Source: Deinococcus metalli (GTDB taxonomy: Bacteria > Deinococcota > Deinococci > Deinococcales > Deinococcaceae). From it: a DNA stretch of 64,000 bases. The translations under genes were made by a program, and so were the position numbers. The notes beneath the pieces are model-generated. The model did no database searches and was not told where the DNA came from. It saw only the letters and a list, made by a program, of their open reading frames with translations. The stretch is from positions 248,001-312,000 of the forward strand of contig NZ_JACHFK010000002.1 of NCBI RefSeq assembly GCF_014201805.1. Direction: 5' to 3'. Positions 38,693 through 49,879 of this stretch are shown here, in pieces (the stretch's first letter is position 1; each line of letters begins with the position of its first letter).

Positions 38693-39934
38693 TCACGCGG
38701 GACGGACGGCCCGCCGTGCGGGTGCCGTGACGCCCAGCGCCAGCACCCCGGCCGCGACCGCGAGCACCGCCGCCGCGAGGAAGGCCGGGCCGTAGGTCCC
38801 CGCCGCGTCGCGCACCTCGCCCCCCAGCCACGACGCGAGCGCCGCGCCGACCTGATGCGCGCAGAAGATCCAGCCGTAGACCGTGCCCACGTTTGCCCGC
38901 CCGAAGGTGTCGGCGGTCAGGGCGGTGGTGGGCGGCACGGTGGCGATGTAGTCCAGACCGAACAGCACCGCGAACGCGGTCAGGGCCAGGCCCGGCGGCA
39001 CCAGCGGCAGGATCGCCAGGCTCACGCCCCGGAACACGTAGTACAGCGCGAGCAGAAAGCGCGGATCGACCCGGTCTGTGAAGTACCCGCTGGCGAGCGT
39101 GCCCATGAAGTTGAACGCGCCCATCAGCGCGAGCATGCCGGCCGCGAAGCCCGCCGTGAGGCCCAGGTCGCCGCAGTACGCGATGAAGTGCGTGCCGATG
39201 ATGCCGTTGCTCGTGAAGCCGCACACGAAGAAGGTGGTGGAGAGCAGCCAGAAGTCGCGGCTGCGGAGCGCCCGGCGCATCACGCCGGGGTCGGGGGTGG
39301 GCGCCGGGAGCGGCGCCGCGTTCCGGTCGCCGTCGGGTTGCAGGCTCAGGTGTTCGGGCCGGTCGCGCAGCAGGCCCCACACGACCGGCGCGAGCAGCAG
39401 CGCCACCCCCGCGATCACCAGCGTGGCGCCGCTCCAGCCCAGCCGGCCGGCCCAGCCCGTCAGCAGCGGAATGAACAGCAGTTGCCCGGCGCTGGTGGCC
39501 GCGCCGAACATCCCGACCACCAGACCGCGTTTGCGCACGAACCAGCGGGTGGCGACGGTCGCGCCCAGCACGCTGCCGACCAGCCCGGTGCCCAGGCCGC
39601 TCAGCACGCCCCACGTCAGGTGCAGCGCCAGCGCGGAGTGCGCGAGCGTGCTCAGGCCGAAACTCAGGGCGACCAGCAGCAGGCCGGCGGTCGCCACGCG
39701 CCGGGGGCCGAACACGTCCATCAGCCGGCCGGACAGCGGCGCGGCCAGCCCGAACACCAGCAGGCCCAGGCTGGCCGACAGGGACAGCGTGGCGCGGCTC
39801 AGGCCCAGCGCGTGCTCCATGGGCAGCAGGAACACGCCGGGCGCGCTGCGTGCCCCGGCGGCGATCAGCAGCGCCAGCACCGTGATGCCGACGATCACCC
39901 AGCCGTAGTACGGGCGCACGGCGGCGCGGCTCAC
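38693..39934 (-). CDS. MFS transporter
   Basis: A 413-residue major facilitator with 12 predicted helices. The cytoplasmic loop GRLMDVFGPRRVATAG between helices 2 and 3 is present. It resembles oxalate/formate-antiporter-like (OFA) and monocarboxylate transporters. GTG 39934 overlaps the LacI-family stop (GTGA), so expression is tied to the regulator. Substrate unknown; it may serve the polyol side or the phenolic-lipid side of this region. Confidence 0.88.
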   Translation of the reverse strand: MSRAAVRPYYGWVIVGITVLALLIAAGARSAPGVFLLPMEHALGLSRATLSLSASLGLLVFGLAAPLSGRLMDVFGPRRVATAGLLLVALSFGLSTLAHSALALHLTWGVLSGLGTGLVGSVLGATVATRWFVRKRGLVVGMFGAATSAGQLLFIPLLTGWAGRLGWSGATLVIAGVALLLAPVVWGLLRDRPEHLSLQPDGDRNAAPLPAPTPDPGVMRRALRSRDFWLLSTTFFVCGFTSNGIIGTHFIAYCGDLGLTAGFAAGMLALMGAFNFMGTLASGYFTDRVDPRFLLALYYVFRGVSLAILPLVPPGLALTAFAVLFGLDYIATVPPTTALTADTFGRANVGTVYGWIFCAHQVGAALASWLGGEVRDAAGTYGPAFLAAAVLAVAAGVLALGVTAPARRAVRPA

Positions 39935-40968
39935 GCGCGCTCCAGCAGCGTGGCGGGCACGGCGGGCGCGGCGCAGCTGCCGCGCACGATCAGGCGCGCG
40001 GGGAAGACCTCGTGCGTCGCGGGCGGGGGCGGCCCGCCGTCCAGCAGGGCCAGCAGCTGCCGGGCGGTGGCGGTTGCCATCACCTCGGCCGGCTGCTCCA
40101 TCACCGTGATGGGTGGATCGACCAGGGCGGTCCACGGGTAGTTGTCGAAAGTGATCAGGCTGAGGTCGTGCGGGATGTGCAGGCCGCGTTCGCGGATCGC
40201 GCGGTACGCGCCGACCGCCTGCGTGCCGGTCAGGGCGATCAGGGCGCTGGGTGGGCGCGGCAGCGATAGCAGTTCGTGCGTCAGGGCGTACGCCGAATCC
40301 TCCGTGAGCAGCGTGACGCGCTGGTACTCACCGGGCACCGTCAGGCCGAGGTCGTTCATGGCCTCGGGAAAGGTGCGGCTGCGTTCCTCCGGGTGGATCA
40401 CGGGGTGGTACGTGCCCAGCGCGGCGATGTCGCGGTGCCCGAGGTCGTGCAGGTACTTCACCGCCTGACGCATCGCGCCGCGGTTGTCGAGCATCACGCT
40501 GGGATATGGCGAGTGCGGGTGGACATAGTCGTATTCGACGATCGCCACGCCACGTGCCGCGAGCCGCGAGAGGTAATCGCGGCTGTGCGGGCCGTAGCCA
40601 GGGCGCAGCATCACGCCGGCGACCCGCTGGCCGTACAGACGGCGCAGTTCCTCGAGTTCGCGCTGGGCCGAGTACTCGTTCTCGGAGATGATCACGGTGT
40701 ACCCGGCGCCAGCCAGCACGTGCGCGGCGGTGCGCGCGAACTGGGCGAAGAACGGTTCCAGGATCGAGCCGAGGATCAAGCCGATGGTGCTGCTCTGGCC
40801 GCCGCGCAGGCTGCCGGCGCGCAGGTCCGGCTCGTAGTGCAGCTGGGCGATGGCCTGCTGCACGCGGGCCAGGGTGTCGGCGGTGAGTTTGTCGGGTTCA
40901 CGCAGGGCACGTTTGGCGGTGGTGGGAGACACGCCCGCCAGTCGCGCGACGTCCTGGATGGTGGGCAT
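39931..40968 (-). CDS. LacI-family transcriptional regulator of the polyol operon
   Basis: A 345-residue LacI-type regulator. The DNA-binding part is at 1-55 (TIQDVARLAGVSPTTAKRAL, hinge LRGGQSSTIGLI), followed by a periplasmic-binding-protein-like sensor domain. It is divergent from a polyol ABC operon, and two matching operators lie in the shared region, so it very likely represses that operon until a polyol or its phosphate binds. TACACT ends 5 nt before ATG 40968 (leaderless). It also leads into the MFS gene by overlap. Confidence 0.92.
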   Translation of the reverse strand: MPTIQDVARLAGVSPTTAKRALREPDKLTADTLARVQQAIAQLHYEPDLRAGSLRGGQSSTIGLILGSILEPFFAQFARTAAHVLAGAGYTVIISENEYSAQRELEELRRLYGQRVAGVMLRPGYGPHSRDYLSRLAARGVAIVEYDYVHPHSPYPSVMLDNRGAMRQAVKYLHDLGHRDIAALGTYHPVIHPEERSRTFPEAMNDLGLTVPGEYQRVTLLTEDSAYALTHELLSLPRPPSALIALTGTQAVGAYRAIRERGLHIPHDLSLITFDNYPWTALVDPPITVMEQPAEVMATATARQLLALLDGGPPPPATHEVFPARLIVRGSCAAPAVPATLLERA

Positions 40969-40973
40969 GCGTC

Positions 40974-40979
40974 AGTGTA
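40974..40979 (-). promoter_or_regulatory. Leaderless -10 element of the lacI-family gene
   Basis: TACACT on the minus strand, 5 nt before ATG 40968; no consensus -35. Confidence 0.4.
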
Positions 40980-41007
40980 GGTCATGGCGGCGCGGGGTCG
41001 TGGTGAA

Positions 41008-41025
41008 AATGGTCACGAGCCCACT
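41008..41025. promoter_or_regulatory. LacI-type operator O1 (imperfect)
   Basis: AATGGTCACGAGCCCACT, identical to O2 at 15 of 18 positions, 77 bp upstream of it. Located upstream of the regulator's own -10 element. Confidence 0.6.
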
Positions 41026-41084
41026 GTACTCGGTGCAGGATTTGCCCTGGCCCACTAGACACGGCAGGACAAGTATGGTTCACT

Positions 41085-41102
41085 AATGGCCACGAGACCA
41101 TT
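41085..41102. promoter_or_regulatory. LacI-type operator O2
   Basis: AATGGCCACGAGACCATT: perfect AATGG/CCATT outer arms around a CG centre, an 18-bp palindrome typical of LacI-family sites. It lies just after a TATGGT -10-like box (41074-41079), so binding would block transcription of the polyol operon. Confidence 0.7.
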
Positions 41103-41220
41103 CAACTGAAGCGACCGGTGGAGCGGCCACCGGAGCCGCGACTGGGGCACCTGCGCTCCAGAAGCGAACGAACCGCGCCGTTCTCACGCCGCCCTTCCCA
41201 GCGGCCACCGGAGGAACACC

Positions 41221-42564
41221 ATGAAGCGTGCCCTGCTCCTGAGCCTCGCCCTGACCGCCACCGCGTCCGTCTCCAGCAGCCTCGCAGCCAGCACCATCAC
41301 CATCGCCACCGTGAACAACCCGGACATGGTGACCATGCAGAAGCTCACGCCCGAGTTCAACAAGAAGTACCCGGACATCACGGTGAAGTGGGTCACGCTG
41401 CCCGAGAACGAGCTGCGCCAGAAGATCACCCTGGACGTGGCGTCGGGCGCCGGGAGCTTCGACGTCGCCACCGTCGGTGCCTACGAGGTGCCGATCTGGG
41501 CCAAGAACGGCTGGCTCGATCCGCTGACCCCCATGTTCGCCAAGAACGCCGACATTGCCAAGTCCTACAACGTCAATGACATCCTGGCCGGCGTGCGCGG
41601 CGCGCTGACGGTGAACGGGAACCTGTACGCGGTGCCCTTCTACGCCGAGAGCAGCATGACCTTCTACAACAAGGACCTGTTCAAGGCCGCCGGCCTGACC
41701 ATGCCCACCCAGCCCACGTGGACGCAGGTGCAGCAGTTCGCCGCCAAGATCCACAACCCGTCCAAGGGCGTGTACGGCATCTGCCTGCGCGGCCTGCCCG
41801 GCTGGGGCGAGAACATGGCCGTGTTCGGCACGGTCGTCAACACCTTCGGCGGCCGCTGGTTCGATCAGAACTGGCAAGCGCAGCTGAACACCCCCGCGTG
41901 GAAGAACGCCATGACCTTCTACGTGGACACCATCAAGAAGTACGGCCCTCCCGGCGCAACCGGCAACGGCTTTACCGAGAACCTCACCCTGATGAGCCAG
42001 GGCAAGTGCGGCATGTGGGTGGACGCCACCGTCGCCGCCGGCTTCCTGAGCGATCCCTCCAGCAGCAAGATCACGAAGTCGGTCGGCTTCGCCAACGCCC
42101 CGGTCGGCCCCGGCACCGCCCGCGGCAACCACTGGTACTGGAGCTGGAACCTCGCCATTCCCAAGAGCACCAAGCAGGAAGACGCGGCGTTCAAGTTCAT
42201 CACCTGGGCCACCAGCCAGGAGTACATCGCGCTGGTCGCCAAGGAGAAGGGCACGTGGGCCTCGGTGCCCCCCGGCACCCGCACCAGCACGTACAACAAC
42301 GCCAACTACAAGGCGGCCGCCGGCGCGTTCAGCTCGCTGGTGCTCGGCTCGATCAACTCCGCCGACGTGAACAAGGCCACCAAGGACCCGGTGCCCTACA
42401 CCGGCGTGCAGTACGTCGCCATCCCCGAGTTCCAGGCGCTTGGCACCCAGGTCGGCCAGTACCTCGCCGGGGCCATCAGCGGCCAGACCACCGTGGACCA
42501 GGCGCTCAAGCAGGCCCAGGACGCCGCCCAGAAGACCGCCAAGGACGGCGGTTACCAGAAGTAA
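41221..42564 (+). CDS. Polyol ABC transporter substrate-binding protein (SmoE/MtlE-like)
   Basis: A 447-residue extracytoplasmic solute-binding protein of the maltose-type cluster. Signal peptide 1-23 (SSSLAAS). Motifs such as VPFYAESSMTFYNKDLF, then GFTENLTLMSQGKCGMWVDAT and the NHWYWSWNLAIPKST segment are typical of sorbitol/mannitol binders (SmoE, MtlE). GAGGAACACC precedes the ATG. First gene of the operon, repressed by the divergent LacI-type protein. Confidence 0.9.
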   Translation: MKRALLLSLALTATASVSSSLAASTITIATVNNPDMVTMQKLTPEFNKKYPDITVKWVTLPENELRQKITLDVASGAGSFDVATVGAYEVPIWAKNGWLDPLTPMFAKNADIAKSYNVNDILAGVRGALTVNGNLYAVPFYAESSMTFYNKDLFKAAGLTMPTQPTWTQVQQFAAKIHNPSKGVYGICLRGLPGWGENMAVFGTVVNTFGGRWFDQNWQAQLNTPAWKNAMTFYVDTIKKYGPPGATGNGFTENLTLMSQGKCGMWVDATVAAGFLSDPSSSKITKSVGFANAPVGPGTARGNHWYWSWNLAIPKSTKQEDAAFKFITWATSQEYIALVAKEKGTWASVPPGTRTSTYNNANYKAAAGAFSSLVLGSINSADVNKATKDPVPYTGVQYVAIPEFQALGTQVGQYLAGAISGQTTVDQALKQAQDAAQKTAKDGGYQK

Positions 42565-42668
42565 AGCGCGCGCTTTGACCGGGCGGGACGAGGGAGGCGG
42601 CCTGCTCCCCGCCCGCCCGGCTCCGTTCGTCCCCGCCGCTCCGTTCCCGCTTCCACAGGAGGTGACAT

Positions 42669-43592
<924 letters not shown>

Positions 43593-43593
43593 C

Positions 43594-44442
<849 letters not shown>

Positions 44443-44446
44443 GCCA

Positions 44447-44469
44447 CGGCCCGGTACACCGCCGGGCCG
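44447..44469 (+). terminator. Intra-operon hairpin after the permeases
   Basis: Perfect 8-bp stem CGGCCCGG/CCGGGCCG with a 7-nt loop, 4 nt after the permease stop. It may attenuate read-through to the catabolic genes or protect the transporter mRNA 3' end. Confidence 0.5.
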
Positions 44470-44552
44470 GCCCAACTCGCTTCCTGCACGGCCCTTCGCC
44501 CTCTCGCCCGTTCCCGCGCCTCCGTGTCCGGAACATCCCTGGAGTGCCCACC

Positions 44553-46022
44553 ATGGTCAAACTCAACTCGGCGGCCCTGGCTGACCTGGCCCCCCGCGTG
44601 GAGGTGCCGCACTACGACCCGCAGACCCTCCGCACCGGCATCGTCCACTTCGGCGTCGGTGGGTTCCACCGCTCGCACGAGGCCATGTACCTCGACCGGC
44701 TGCTCGGCGCCGGACAGGGCAGCGAGTGGGGCATCTGCGGCGTGGGCGTGCTGCCCGGCGACGTCCGCATGCGCGACGCCCTGCGCGGTCAGGACCACCT
44801 CTATACCCTCCTCACCAAGTCGCCGGACGGTCACGCCGAGGCCCGCGTGATCGGCGCCATCCACGACTTCCTGTACGCTCCGGACGACCCCGAGGCCGTG
44901 CTGGACCGGCTCGCGCACCCCGACACGCGCATCGTGTCGCTGACGGTCACGGAGGGCGGCTACAGCCTGAACAACGCGACCGGCGAGTTCGATCCCAGCG
45001 GCGACGTGCTGCGCGACCTGGAGCCCGGCGTCACGCCCAGCAGCGTGTTCGGCTTCCTCACCGAGGGCCTGCGCCGCCGGCGCGAACGTGGCGTGCCGCC
45101 CTTCACGGTGATGTCCTGCGACAACATCCAGGGCAACGGCCACGTCACGCAGCGGGTGCTGACCGCCTTCGCGCGGGCCAAAGACCCGGAACTCGGCGAG
45201 TGGATCGATCAGGCCGTCTGCTTCCCGAACTCGATGGTCGACCGCATCACGCCCGTCACCAGCGACGCCGTGCGGCGTGAACTCGCGGACGAGTACGGCG
45301 TGGAGGACGCGTGGCCGGTCATGGCGGAGTCCTTCACGCAGTGGGTGCTCGAGGACCACTTTACCGCCGGGCGCCCCGCGCTGGAGACCGTGGGCGTGCA
45401 GGTCGTGGACGACGTCGAGCCCTACGAGCTGATGAAACTCCGGCTGCTGAACGCCTCACATCAGGCGATGGCGTACCTGGGGCTGCTCGCGGGCTACGCC
45501 TACGCACACGAGACGTGCCAGGACCCGGTGTTCGTGGACTTCCTGCTGGACTACATGGAGCACGAGGCCACGCCCACCCTGCGGCCGGTGCCCGGGATCG
45601 ACCTGGGCGCGTACCGCCACCAGCTGATCGAGCGCTTCGCCAGCACCGCCATCCAGGACACCCTGGCCCGCCTGATCGTGGACGGCTCGGAACGCATTCC
45701 CAAATTCCTGCTGCCCGTGGTGCGTGAGCAGCTCGCGCGGGGCGGCCCGGTCGAGCACGCCGCGCTGGTGGTTGCGTCGTGGAGCGCGTACATCGCTCTC
45801 CCCGGCCGGCCCGAGCTGGTCGATCCGCGCGCGGCCGAGCTGACGGACCTCGCGCAGCGCGACCAGCACGAGCCCGGCGCGTTCCTGGACTATCCGGAGA
45901 TCTTCGGTGAGCTGGCCCGCGACGAGCGCTTCCGCGCGGCCTACCTCGCCGCGCGAGCCACCCTGCAGGCCAACGGGCCGCACGGCGCGATGCAGGCCCT
46001 GCGCGGCGTGCCCACCTCCTGA
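44553..46022 (+). CDS. Mannitol 2-dehydrogenase
   Basis: A 489-residue polyol-specific long-chain dehydrogenase oxidising D-mannitol (or arabinitol/sorbitol) to the ketose with NAD. Residues N191, K295, N300 and H303 coincide exactly with the catalytic set of Pseudomonas fluorescens mannitol 2-dehydrogenase, and the K-x4-N-x2-H block reads KLRLLNASH. N-terminal dinucleotide segment: GIVHFGVGGFHRSH. It follows the transporter and precedes two more polyol dehydrogenases, a kinase and an aldolase. Confidence 0.93.
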   Translation: MVKLNSAALADLAPRVEVPHYDPQTLRTGIVHFGVGGFHRSHEAMYLDRLLGAGQGSEWGICGVGVLPGDVRMRDALRGQDHLYTLLTKSPDGHAEARVIGAIHDFLYAPDDPEAVLDRLAHPDTRIVSLTVTEGGYSLNNATGEFDPSGDVLRDLEPGVTPSSVFGFLTEGLRRRRERGVPPFTVMSCDNIQGNGHVTQRVLTAFARAKDPELGEWIDQAVCFPNSMVDRITPVTSDAVRRELADEYGVEDAWPVMAESFTQWVLEDHFTAGRPALETVGVQVVDDVEPYELMKLRLLNASHQAMAYLGLLAGYAYAHETCQDPVFVDFLLDYMEHEATPTLRPVPGIDLGAYRHQLIERFASTAIQDTLARLIVDGSERIPKFLLPVVREQLARGGPVEHAALVVASWSAYIALPGRPELVDPRAAELTDLAQRDQHEPGAFLDYPEIFGELARDERFRAAYLAARATLQANGPHGAMQALRGVPTS

Positions 46023-46055
46023 CCCCCGCTGTTCACCCCCCACAAAGGACGTGTC

Positions 46056-46823
46056 ATGACCACCGCACCCGATCCCCGTCCCATCCTAGACCTGTTCCGC
46101 ATAGGCGGCCGTCACGCGGTCGTGACCGGCGCCGCGCAGGGCATCGGTTTCGAGATCGCCAAGGGCCTGGCGCAGGCCGGCGCCCGCGTCACCATCGCTG
46201 ACCTGAACCCGGATGTCGGGGAGGCGGCCGCGGCGTCCATCGGCGGCACCTTCGAGGTGCTCGATGTTACGGACGTCGCCGCCGTCGCGGCGCTGGCCGC
46301 CCGGCTCCCGGACGTGGAGATCCTGGTGAATAACGCCGGCATCGTCCGCAACACGCCCGCCGAGGACACGCCGGACGACGACTGGCGGGCCGTGATGACC
46401 GTGAACGTGGACGGCGTGTTCTGGTGCTGCCGCGAGTTCGGCCGCGCCATGCTCGCGCGGGGCCGGGGCAGCATCGTGTCCACGGCGTCCATGTCCGGCA
46501 TGATCAGCAACCACCCGCAGCCCCAGGCGGCATACAACGCGAGCAAGGCCGCCGTGATCCACCTGACGCGCTCGCTGGCCGGCGAGTGGGCGTCCCGTGG
46601 CGTGCGCGTGAACTGCGTGTCGCCCGGCTACACCGCCACCCCGATGACCAAGCGCGGCCTGGACACCCCGGAGTGGCGCGCCACGTGGCTGGGCGAGACC
46701 CCCATGGGCCGCCTCGCGGAACCCTTCGAGATCGCGCCCGCGGTGCTGTACCTTGCCAGCGACGCCGCCAGCTTTGTGACCGGACACTCGCTGGTCGTGG
46801 ACGGCGGCTACGTGTGCTGGTGA
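46056..46823 (+). CDS. SDR-family polyol dehydrogenase
   Basis: A 255-residue classical SDR: TGAAQGIG, NNAG, catalytic YNASK, ending GHSLVVDGGYVCW. The C-terminus and the RNTPAEDTPDDDW region resemble D-arabinitol/sorbitol SDR dehydrogenases (e.g. SmoS/ArDH group). It probably oxidises another polyol taken up by the same transporter. 33-nt gap to mannitol dehydrogenase with AAAGGAC before the ATG. Confidence 0.87.
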   Translation: MTTAPDPRPILDLFRIGGRHAVVTGAAQGIGFEIAKGLAQAGARVTIADLNPDVGEAAAASIGGTFEVLDVTDVAAVAALAARLPDVEILVNNAGIVRNTPAEDTPDDDWRAVMTVNVDGVFWCCREFGRAMLARGRGSIVSTASMSGMISNHPQPQAAYNASKAAVIHLTRSLAGEWASRGVRVNCVSPGYTATPMTKRGLDTPEWRATWLGETPMGRLAEPFEIAPAVLYLASDAASFVTGHSLVVDGGYVCW

Positions 46824-46851
46824 AGACCACCGGCAGGAGAGAGGACACCCC

Positions 46852-47925
<1,074 letters not shown>

Positions 47926-48003
47926 CGGCCGGAGGGGAGCGCCACCGTCACGCCGTCCGGTCGCCGGCGGCGACTTGTCCAACCCTCCCACGCCCCACAC
48001 CCG

Positions 48004-48972
48004 GTGGTCCGCGTGGACGTGATCAGCGCCGGCATCGTGATCGCGGACTGCGTGGCGCGGCCGGTCACGCGCGCTCCGCAGCCCGGGCAGCTCGAACTCG
48101 TGGAGGAGATCGGGCTGCACGCGGGCGGCTCGGCCGTGAACACCGGCGCGGCCCTCGCCCGCCTGGGCCTGGACGTTGCGCTGGTCGGGCGCGTGGGCCG
48201 CGACGGCTTCGGAGAGTACCTGGACGGCGCGGCGCGCAGCCTGAGCCTCGACACGCGCTTCCTGGCCCGCTCGGACGCCGCGACCTCGGCCACGCTGGTG
48301 CACGTGGACGCCCGGGGTGAGCGCTCCTTCCTGCACGCGGTCGGCGCGAACGCCGCCCTGAGCGCGGCCGACGTTCCCGTGAACGCCCTGGCCGCCGAGG
48401 GCGCGCGCGCCCTGCACGTCGCCGGGTACTTCGTCCTGCCGGGCCTGGAACCGGACGTGCCGGCCCTGTTCCGGCAGGCGAGCGGCCTGGGTCTGCTGAC
48501 CTCCCTCGACACCGTGTGGGACGCCACGGGCCACTGGGAGCGCGTACGGGCCGCCCTTCCTTTCACCGACGTCTTCTGTCCCGGCCTCGGCGAGGGCCAG
48601 CGGATCACCGGCCGTGACGCCCCGGCGGACGTGCTGAACGCCCTGCTGGAGCTGGGCGTGCGGCGCGTGGCCGCCGTGAAGATGGGCGAGGACGGCGCGC
48701 TCCTGGGTCAGCCCGACGGCACCCGCCTGCACGTTGCGGCGGCGAGCGTGGTCGCGGTGGACGGCACCGGGGCCGGGGACGCCTTCATCGGCGGGCTGCT
48801 CGCCGGCCTGCTCGCCGGAGACGACCTCGCGCGCGCCGGGCAGCTCGGCTGCGCCGCCGGGGCCCTGTGCGTGGGAGTGGTGGGCGCGACCGCCGGCCTG
48901 CGCGACCACGCCGCCACCCGCGCCCTGGCCGACACGCTGACCGTCACCCCCACCCAAGGAGTCCCCACATGA
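48004..48972 (+). CDS. PfkB-family sugar kinase
   Basis: A 322-residue ribokinase-fold enzyme. GGSAVNTGAALARLG forms the N-terminal PfkB signature and DGTGAGDAFIGG the C-terminal one, with the base D259. It would phosphorylate the ketose (fructose, tagatose, xylulose) made by the dehydrogenases. Start uncertain between GTG 48004 and GTG 48013. Ends in ATGA overlap with the aldolase gene. Confidence 0.88.
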   Translation: MVRVDVISAGIVIADCVARPVTRAPQPGQLELVEEIGLHAGGSAVNTGAALARLGLDVALVGRVGRDGFGEYLDGAARSLSLDTRFLARSDAATSATLVHVDARGERSFLHAVGANAALSAADVPVNALAAEGARALHVAGYFVLPGLEPDVPALFRQASGLGLLTSLDTVWDATGHWERVRAALPFTDVFCPGLGEGQRITGRDAPADVLNALLELGVRRVAAVKMGEDGALLGQPDGTRLHVAAASVVAVDGTGAGDAFIGGLLAGLLAGDDLARAGQLGCAAGALCVGVVGATAGLRDHAATRALADTLTVTPTQGVPT

Positions 48973-49736
48973 CCGTCGAACGTGTCCTGCCCACCGACCG
49001 CGCCGCGCTGATCATCCCCATGGATCATGGCCTCACCATGGGCAACCTCACCGGCCTGCACGACCCGGCCGCCCTGCTGGAGCGCCTGATCCACGCGGGC
49101 GTGGACGGCACGCTGCTGTCGCCGGGCCTCGCCGCCCGGCTCGGCGGTCGCTGTCGCGCCGGGCACATGAGCGTCACCCTGACCCTCGACTACCAGCTGT
49201 GGGGCGACCGGCCCGGCACGCTGGAGCACATCAGCGACGTCTTCGCAGTGTGCAGCGTCGCGCGGGCGCGGGCGCTCGGCGCCGACGCCGTGAAACTGCT
49301 GATGCCCTACGGGCTGGGCCGCCGGGTCACGCGCGAGGTGCTCACGCTGGCCGCGCAGGTGGCCGACGACGCCCGCACCCACGCCCTGCCGCTGATGCTC
49401 GAACCCCTGTGGATGGGCGAGCCCCTCGCGCCGGAGGAGCACGATGACGTGATCGTGCACGGCGCACGCGTCGCGGTGGAACTCGGCGCGGACATCCTCA
49501 AGATTCCGGCAATCGGCGAGGCGGCGCTCACGCAGGTGCTCGCGTGGGGCGTGCCCACCGTGTTCCTGGGCGGCGTGAAACAGGATGACCCGGCCGCCCT
49601 GTACGGCCGGATCCGCCGCGGCATCGAACTCGGCGCACGCGGCGTGGTCGTCGGCCGCAACGTGTGGCAGAGTGCGGACATGGACGTGAGCATCGCGGCG
49701 TTGCGGGACGCGTTGGCGCACGTCACGCCTTCATAG
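48969..49736 (+). CDS. Class I aldolase (DhnA/FbaB-LacD-like)
   Basis: A 255-residue TIM-barrel aldolase. PMDHGLTMG (D19) and DILKIP (candidate Schiff-base K178) match the DhnA/archaeal-type fructose-bisphosphate aldolase and tagatose-bisphosphate aldolase group. A phosphate site GVVVGRNVWQ lies near the C-terminus. It would split the phosphorylated ketose into trioses. Coupled to the kinase by ATGA; last gene of the polyol operon. Confidence 0.87.
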   Translation: MTVERVLPTDRAALIIPMDHGLTMGNLTGLHDPAALLERLIHAGVDGTLLSPGLAARLGGRCRAGHMSVTLTLDYQLWGDRPGTLEHISDVFAVCSVARARALGADAVKLLMPYGLGRRVTREVLTLAAQVADDARTHALPLMLEPLWMGEPLAPEEHDDVIVHGARVAVELGADILKIPAIGEAALTQVLAWGVPTVFLGGVKQDDPAALYGRIRRGIELGARGVVVGRNVWQSADMDVSIAALRDALAHVTPS

Positions 49737-49753
49737 CCGGGGATGTGGCGGAT

Positions 49754-49785
49754 GATCAGCGACAGGCCTCATCCTGTTGCTGATC
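49754..49785. terminator. Terminator of the polyol operon
   Basis: 12-bp stem with one G-T pair: GATCAGCGACAG (49754-49765) with CTGTTGCTGATC (49774-49785). It begins 17 nt after the aldolase stop, followed by a T/G-rich tract. Confidence 0.65.
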
Positions 49786-49834
49786 GCTGTTGTGGTTGTG
49801 AGGGTGTGACGCGGGCGGCAGCAACCACAGGAAC

Positions 49835-49854
49835 AGCCCGGCCGAAGCCGGGCT
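49835..49854. terminator. Terminator hairpin for the convergent beta-helix gene
   Basis: Perfect 8-bp stem AGCCCGGC/GCCGGGCT with a CGAA tetraloop, 25 nt downstream of the minus-strand lipoprotein stop at 49880. Confidence 0.65.
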
Positions 49855-49879
49855 GGATGGTGAGCGCCTGGTTGGCGGC

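Noticed and set aside
41042..41079. TTGCCC ... TATGGT as the polyol operon promoter
   Set aside because: Spacer of 26 nt; only the TATGGT part, just before operator O2, is plausible.
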